Assembly: GCF_050278625.1 (NCBI RefSeq)
Contig: NZ_JBNNTI010000002.1
Span: 62,001 to 126,000, forward strand
Length of the DNA: 64,000 nt
Reading direction: 5' to 3'
DNA from: Viridibacillus sp050278625
GTDB taxonomy: Bacteria; Bacillota; Bacilli; Bacillales_A; Planococcaceae
Part shown: positions 60,592 through 64,000 of the stretch, piece by piece
Numbering within the stretch: the stretch's first letter is position 1
Layout of the letters: the number at the start of each line of letters is the position of its first letter
The notes under the pieces: generated by a model
What the model saw: the letters and a program-made list of their open reading frames with translations, nothing else
Database searches by the model: none
Told to the model about the DNA's origin: nothing
Made by a program: the position numbers and the translations under genes

Positions 60592-61344
60592 ATGATCGAA
60601 GCAGCACAAACATTAGATGGTTGGTACGTATTACATGATTTCCGTTCAATCGACTGGGCTTCTTGGAAACTAGTTTCTGAAGAAGAACGTCAAGCAGCGG
60701 TTGAAGAGTTCATCAAATATCTAGAAAAAATTAACGAAGCTGACATTGCAAAAACAGGCAGTCATGCTTTCTACTCAATCGTTGGTCAAAAAGCAGATTT
60801 CGTGCTTATGACATTACGCGAAACAATGGAAGAATTACAAGAGCTTGAAACAGAATTTAATAAATTAGCAATTGCTGATTTCACAATTCCTTCTTTTTCA
60901 TACGTTTCAGTAGTTGAACTTTCAAACTACCTTGCTGGAAAAGACTCTGACGAAGATCCGTATCAAAATCCACATGTACGCTCTCGCTTATATCCTGAAT
61001 TACCTCGTTGGAAGCATATTTGCTTCTATCCAATGGATAAACGCCGTCAAAAAGGCGCTAACTGGTACATGTTACCAATGGATGAGCGTAAAGAATTAAT
61101 GCGCAGTCACGGTTTAATTGGCCGTAGCTATGCAGGTAAAGTTAAACAAATCATTTCAGGTTCTGTCGGTTTTGACGATCATGAATGGGGCGTTACTCTA
61201 TTTGCTGAAGATGTATTACAATTCAAAAAACTAATATATGAAATGCGCTTTGATGAAGTAAGTGCTCGCTATGCAGAGTTCGGCGCATTCTTCGTTGGTA
61301 ATATTTTAGATAACGAAAAATTAGTGAAACTGCTAACTGTTTAA
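60592..61344 (+). CDS. chdC: Coproheme decarboxylase (HemQ/ChdC)
   Basis: ChdC performs the last step of the Gram-positive heme pathway, decarboxylating coproheme to heme b with hydrogen peroxide. The 250-residue protein has LDGWYVLHDFRSIDWASWK, a central domain with the active-site Tyr region KRRQKGANWYMLPMDERKEL (about 140-159) and the proximal His in LMRSHGLIGRSYAGKVKQI. The start is ATG 60592, ten bases after AAAGGAG; a GTG four codons earlier overlaps that site. Synteny matches ywfI. Confidence 0.95.
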   Translation: MIEAAQTLDGWYVLHDFRSIDWASWKLVSEEERQAAVEEFIKYLEKINEADIAKTGSHAFYSIVGQKADFVLMTLRETMEELQELETEFNKLAIADFTIPSFSYVSVVELSNYLAGKDSDEDPYQNPHVRSRLYPELPRWKHICFYPMDKRRQKGANWYMLPMDERKELMRSHGLIGRSYAGKVKQIISGSVGFDDHEWGVTLFAEDVLQFKKLIYEMRFDEVSARYAEFGAFFVGNILDNEKLVKLLTV

Positions 61345-61397
61345 TCAACTTCACCCTAAAGAAAGCTCTTTATTTTAAAGTGCTTCAGTATGTCGAC

Positions 61398-61445
61398 AAA
61401 AGGCATTCAGAATGCTCACATCCTGAATGTCTTTTGTTATTTTTA
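61398..61445 (+). terminator. Terminator of chdC
   Basis: AAAAGGCATTCAG (61398-61410) pairs with CTGAATGTCTTTT (61422-61434; one G-T pair) and is followed by GTTATTTTT. Confidence 0.8.
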
Positions 61446-61459
61446 TATATTTTGGTTAT

Positions 61460-61690
61460 TTAAGGTCCGCTTTTATAGATAACATACTCTTTGAGTGTTA
61501 ACTTGTAGGCCATTTTTTGACTTTGCCAAGTCCCCTTGGCGAGTTTTTTTAAATTCATAACAGCAAAAGTAAGCATCTCCTACATGGACACTTTTTTAGG
61601 CCTTTGAAGATTATCCACCGCATCCTCAATTTTCCTCATAAGATGTTCTTGAAGTACTAGCGGATACAAAGCAATTATTTCAATTTAATC
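61460..61690 (-). pseudogene. C-terminal relic of an insertion-sequence transposase
   Basis: On the minus strand a frame reads LVLQEHLMRKIEDAVDNLQR, then PKKVSM, a TAG at 61580-61582, and continues EMLTFAVMNLKKLAKGTWQS to a TAA at 61460-61462. This resembles the end of DDE transposases of the IS1182/IS5-like type, where SMQEMLTFA..NLKK is common, so the stop probably replaced a Gln codon. No upstream part, terminal inverted repeats or target duplication were found. Confidence 0.7.
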
Positions 61691-61728
61691 TCTTTCAGCA
61701 TTTATGTTTATATTACATGTGCAGTTGA

Positions 61729-61840
61729 TTGGAGCGCAGGTGGCGACTCCTGCGGGAAAAGCGGGACAGTCCAAGACCCTGCAGGAGCGTAGCGACGAAG
61801 CGGCTTGGCACTCCGCCTGCGGAAAGCGTCCATCGCAACG
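61729..61840. repeat. Bacillaceae-type intergenic GC-rich repeat
   Basis: A compact GC-rich element begins TTGGAGCGCAGGTGGCGACT and includes CTCCTGCGGGAAAAGCGGGA, CCTGCAGGAGCGTAGCGACG and ends CTCCGCCTGCGGAAAGCG. Arms GCAGGTGG/CCGCCTGC (one G-T) and CTCCTGC/GCAGGAG fold it into a nested hairpin. I recognise this type as a highly repeated intergenic sequence in many Bacillaceae genomes; copy number here cannot be seen. Confidence 0.8.
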
Positions 61841-61866
61841 GCCTTATCTATTTATACAAATTAAAA

Positions 61867-61910
61867 AGACTGTAGATAAACTCAAATTTCTTCGAGTTTA
61901 TCTACAGTCT
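61867..61910. repeat. Perfect 17-base inverted repeat
   Basis: Arms AGACTGTAGATAAACTC (61867-61883) and GAGTTTATCTACAGTCT (61894-61910) are perfectly complementary with a ten-base loop. On the minus strand the stem is followed by five T, so it is a strong leftward terminator, yet no leftward gene lies directly upstream. It may belong to lost mobile DNA. Confidence 0.8.
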
Positions 61911-62009
61911 GAATCTCTTTATTTTAAAGATCTTTTTAACTCTTAACTGTCTTTACACCTGTTGATATTAGATGTATACTTCATAAAAGCCCAACATTTG
62001 GAGGATGCT

Positions 62010-62684
62010 ATGAAAGATTGGACATTATTTGAGAAGATATGGCTAACAAGCTTTACACTTATTAATATTTATTTATTTTTTGCTTGGGATGATACTCTTT
62101 TAGGATTAATCAGCTCTATTACAGGAATGCTTTGTGTTGTGTTAGTAGCTAAAGGAAAATTGTCAAACTACTATTTTGGTATGATTCAGACATCAACATA
62201 TGCTTATATTTCTTATACATACGGATTATATGGCGAGGCCATGTTAAACGGACTTTTTTACTTCCCCATTCAGTTTATTGGGCTTTATATGTGGAGTAGA
62301 CATAAGGTAAAAGAAGGTGCTATTGGCGAAGACGTTGAAGTAAAACGTTTAACGACAAAGGGCTGGATTACGGTAATTACCATTAGTATCGTAGCCTCTC
62401 TAGTTTACGCAGAAGTATTATCACTAATAAACGCACAACAGGTTCGCATTGACTCCATGGCTGTAGTGTTATCAATTATTGCACAGTTCTTGATGATTAA
62501 ACGTTATGCTGAGCAGTGGATCATGTGGATCGTTGTTAACGCTTTGTCTGTTGTTCTGTGGATTGTTACATTAACACAATCAGGTGGTAATGACTGGAGT
62601 ATGCTCGTCATGTGGATTGCTTTCCTATTCAACTCAATTTTCGGCTATTATAACTGGATCAAAATGTCTAAAGGCCAACCGTAG
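62010..62684 (+). CDS. pnuC: Nicotinamide riboside transporter PnuC
   Basis: PnuC is a facilitative membrane transporter for nicotinamide riboside, a NAD precursor. The 224-residue protein has about seven membrane helices, with the family pattern GKLSNYYFGMIQTSTYAYIS (about 46-65), NGLFYFPIQFIGLYMW (about 80-95) and WIMWIVVNALSVVLWI. GGAGGATGCT precedes the ATG at 62010; a longer frame upstream has no ribosome binding site. No NadR partner or NAD riboswitch was seen. Other vitamins (thiamine, riboflavin) are transported by relatives, so the substrate is inferred. Confidence 0.88.
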   Translation: MKDWTLFEKIWLTSFTLINIYLFFAWDDTLLGLISSITGMLCVVLVAKGKLSNYYFGMIQTSTYAYISYTYGLYGEAMLNGLFYFPIQFIGLYMWSRHKVKEGAIGEDVEVKRLTTKGWITVITISIVASLVYAEVLSLINAQQVRIDSMAVVLSIIAQFLMIKRYAEQWIMWIVVNALSVVLWIVTLTQSGGNDWSMLVMWIAFLFNSIFGYYNWIKMSKGQP

Positions 62685-62694
62685 AACGAATAGA

Positions 62695-62735
62695 AACAGC
62701 AAACTCTTAAAATGGAGAGTTTGCTGTTTTTGCGT
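62695..62735. terminator. Terminator of pnuC
   Basis: AACAGCAAACTCT (62695-62707) pairs with AGAGTTTGCTGTT (62716-62728) and is followed by TTTTGCGTTTTTTT. It may also serve the convergent phosphatase gene. Confidence 0.92.
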
Positions 62736-62769
62736 TTTTTTAAACATATGATTTTATTCGGAAAACATC

Positions 62770-63531
62770 TTATGCATATCGAACATTAAATTCCGCTAAT
62801 TTCTCTATAATTTGTTGTTCAACATTTACATCATTTGTAATAGCTTCATCAGAATAAGGTGCAAGAATCTCATGGTACCCTATCATAACAGCATGATGAG
62901 CATGCTCGAACATAGAGATATCATTGGTATCATTACCAAATGCAATATAACTCCCTTTAGATATACAGAGCTGCTGTAAGGCACTCCATTTATGAATACC
63001 TGTTGGGCTAATATCCAATATCCCTTCATCTCTATGTAAGTGAATGATGACATCCAGTTGTTTCAGCTCTTCATGAAGGGCTTCCATATTACAGGAGGTT
63101 AAAATAAGCATTTTAATGATTGAGTTTAGTTTTTCAAGCGGCTTCTTTTCTGCTAAATTATGAGGATTCAGGTTATTTAGAATTGGATGATCTGCAGGAC
63201 CTGTATAAGCATAATCCCAGTCGCCATCAATTAGATAGGTAACATGGTATTTTTCTAGTAACGCTTTTAGTTTCACTAATATTGTTGGGCTAAATCGAGC
63301 TACTTGTTTAATATTCCCATTCTGACATATAAGTGAGCCGTTTCCTCCTATCATTTTATAACCGTGAAACCTTTTATGAAGTACCGGCAATAAGTCACGA
63401 ATCGGGCGTGCGGATGCAAAAATGACTTCATGTCCACTGGCTGTAAGTTGTTCTAAGCTTCGTAGTATGGGTTCTGTGACTGGTTGGCCTTTAAAGCAAA
63501 TCGTACCATCCAAATCGAAAACAAAATGCAT
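62770..63531 (-). CDS. Cof-type HAD phosphatase
   Basis: A 253-residue haloacid-dehalogenase phosphatase of the Cof/YbjI (IIB cap) group. Motif I is HFVFDLDGTICF with nucleophile Asp near residue 8, motif II FASARPIRDL with Ser, motif III Lys in TGIHKWSALQQL, and motif IV FGNDTNDISMFEHA (about 200-213). Substrates of such enzymes are typically sugar phosphates or cofactors and cannot be told from sequence. The ATG at 63529-63531 is preferred to a GTG three codons upstream, which overlaps the AAAGAAG site. Confidence 0.88.
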   Translation of the reverse strand: MHFVFDLDGTICFKGQPVTEPILRSLEQLTASGHEVIFASARPIRDLLPVLHKRFHGYKMIGGNGSLICQNGNIKQVARFSPTILVKLKALLEKYHVTYLIDGDWDYAYTGPADHPILNNLNPHNLAEKKPLEKLNSIIKMLILTSCNMEALHEELKQLDVIIHLHRDEGILDISPTGIHKWSALQQLCISKGSYIAFGNDTNDISMFEHAHHAVMIGYHEILAPYSDEAITNDVNVEQQIIEKLAEFNVRYA

Positions 63532-63576
63532 GTATGACACTTCTTTCTATGAGGCTTCGTGAGTTTTATCCTCTTA

Positions 63577-64000
63577 TTATTTGACTGCGACAATTTTGCC
63601 GCCTGTGAGCTGTAAGAGTTCATCTGCAGTTAGCTGGAACACAGCTTTTGGATGACCCGCAGCTGCCCAAATTGTATCATATTGGAAAAGATCTTCGTCA
63701 ATTAAAGTGAAAATTTCTGATGCATGTCCAAAGGGCGCTACTCCTCCTATGACAAATCCTGTATGTTCACGAACAAATTCTGCATCGGCTTTACCTAGCT
63801 TGTCTTCTACAACTTCGGCAATATACTTCTCATTTATACGATTAATACCACTTGCAACAACTAAAAGTGGAGCATTAGTATTTTTCATGCAAAAAATGAT
63901 TGATTTTGCAATTTGCGCAACCGTGCAACCGATAGCGTCTGCAGCTTCTTGGGCTGTGCGCGCACTGTCAGGTAACTCTACTACCTGATTATTAAAACCT
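63577..64000 (-). CDS. YbaK/ProX-type aminoacyl-tRNA deacylase, cut by window edge
   Basis: The frame runs from the stop at 63577 through the right edge (141 codons visible), so the true start is outside; an internal ATG at 63886-63888 is not the start because the upstream codons continue the family sequence (FNNQVVELPDSARTAQEAAD). Conserved features are AQIAKSIIF with the catalytic Lys, FVIGGVAPFGHA and AAGHPKAVFQLTADELLQLT. Proteins of this family hydrolyse mischarged tRNA such as Ala- or Cys-tRNA-Pro. Specificity is not evident. Confidence 0.9.
   Translation of the reverse strand, partial: GFNNQVVELPDSARTAQEAADAIGCTVAQIAKSIIFCMKNTNAPLLVVASGINRINEKYIAEVVEDKLGKADAEFVREHTGFVIGGVAPFGHASEIFTLIDEDLFQYDTIWAAAGHPKAVFQLTADELLQLTGGKIVAVK

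Overview
The window reads as chromosomal DNA of an AT-rich, endospore-forming Firmicute of the Bacillaceae/Planococcaceae type, most like Lysinibacillus or Solibacillus. The gene order matches the B. subtilis block running from the ATP synthase operon to ywfI: atp, upp, glyA, ywlG, rpiB, ywlE, mntP, ywlC, spoIIR, prmC, prfA, tdk, rpmE, rho, glpX, murA, fsa, fba, spo0F, ywjG, pyrG, rpoE, then argS, ywiB, pbpG, ywhD, ywgA, ywfO, rsfA, lipL and chdC. Sporulation genes (spoIIR, spo0F, rsfA) support a spore former. The genus is an inference from protein similarity and synteny, not from a search. No tRNA or rRNA gene was seen.

Region by region. 1-3.4 kb: leftward ATP synthase operon atpIBEFH(A), with a clear promoter and a hairpin after atpE. 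3.4-8 kb: mnaA, upp, a relic of an EAL-domain gene, glyA, ywlG, rpiB. 8.4-14.8 kb: chemoreceptor, ywlE, mntP, ywlC, spoIIR (with an expanded 27-base repeat), prmC, prfA; a cluster of DnaA boxes lies between ywlC and spoIIR. 14.9-15.6 kb: a cell-wall amidase broken by one in-frame stop. 15.8-26.3 kb: conserved housekeeping block, including a recognisable CTP-sensing pyrG leader, ending in rpoE and a 52-residue membrane protein. 26.4-27.8 kb: a GC-rich mosaic array of hairpin repeats, interrupted by 95 N, abutting the stop codon of icmF. 27.8-38.5 kb: fatty and branched acyl-CoA degradation (icmF, a TetR regulator, two acyl-CoA dehydrogenases, hbd, thiolase, and divergently placed fadF), with a CcpA cre site and candidate TetR operators inside the promoters. 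38.9-48.8 kb: a twelve-gene cobamide uptake and salvage operon led by a cobalamin riboswitch with a terminator. 49-64 kb: argS, ywiB, a membrane diguanylate cyclase, pbpG, ywhD, a tautomerase, ywgA, ywfO, a DUF1450 protein, rsfA, lipL, chdC, a transposase relic with a Bacillaceae-type repeat, pnuC, a HAD phosphatase and a cut-off YbaK-type deacylase.

Two parts work together. The cobamide operon imports corrinoids (BtuFCD), cleaves cobinamide (CbiZ, fused to BtuD), rebuilds the nucleotide loop (CbiB, CobD, CobU, CobS, CobC), brings in and phosphorylates alpha-ribazole (CblT, CblS) and adenosylates cobalt (PduO type). The product, adenosylcobalamin, is the cofactor of IcmF encoded about 8 kb away in the acyl-CoA operon. 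The most unusual element is the repeat array at the 3' end of icmF: two hairpins per unit, compensatory base changes between unit subtypes, and spacers that copy the icmF stop-codon context.
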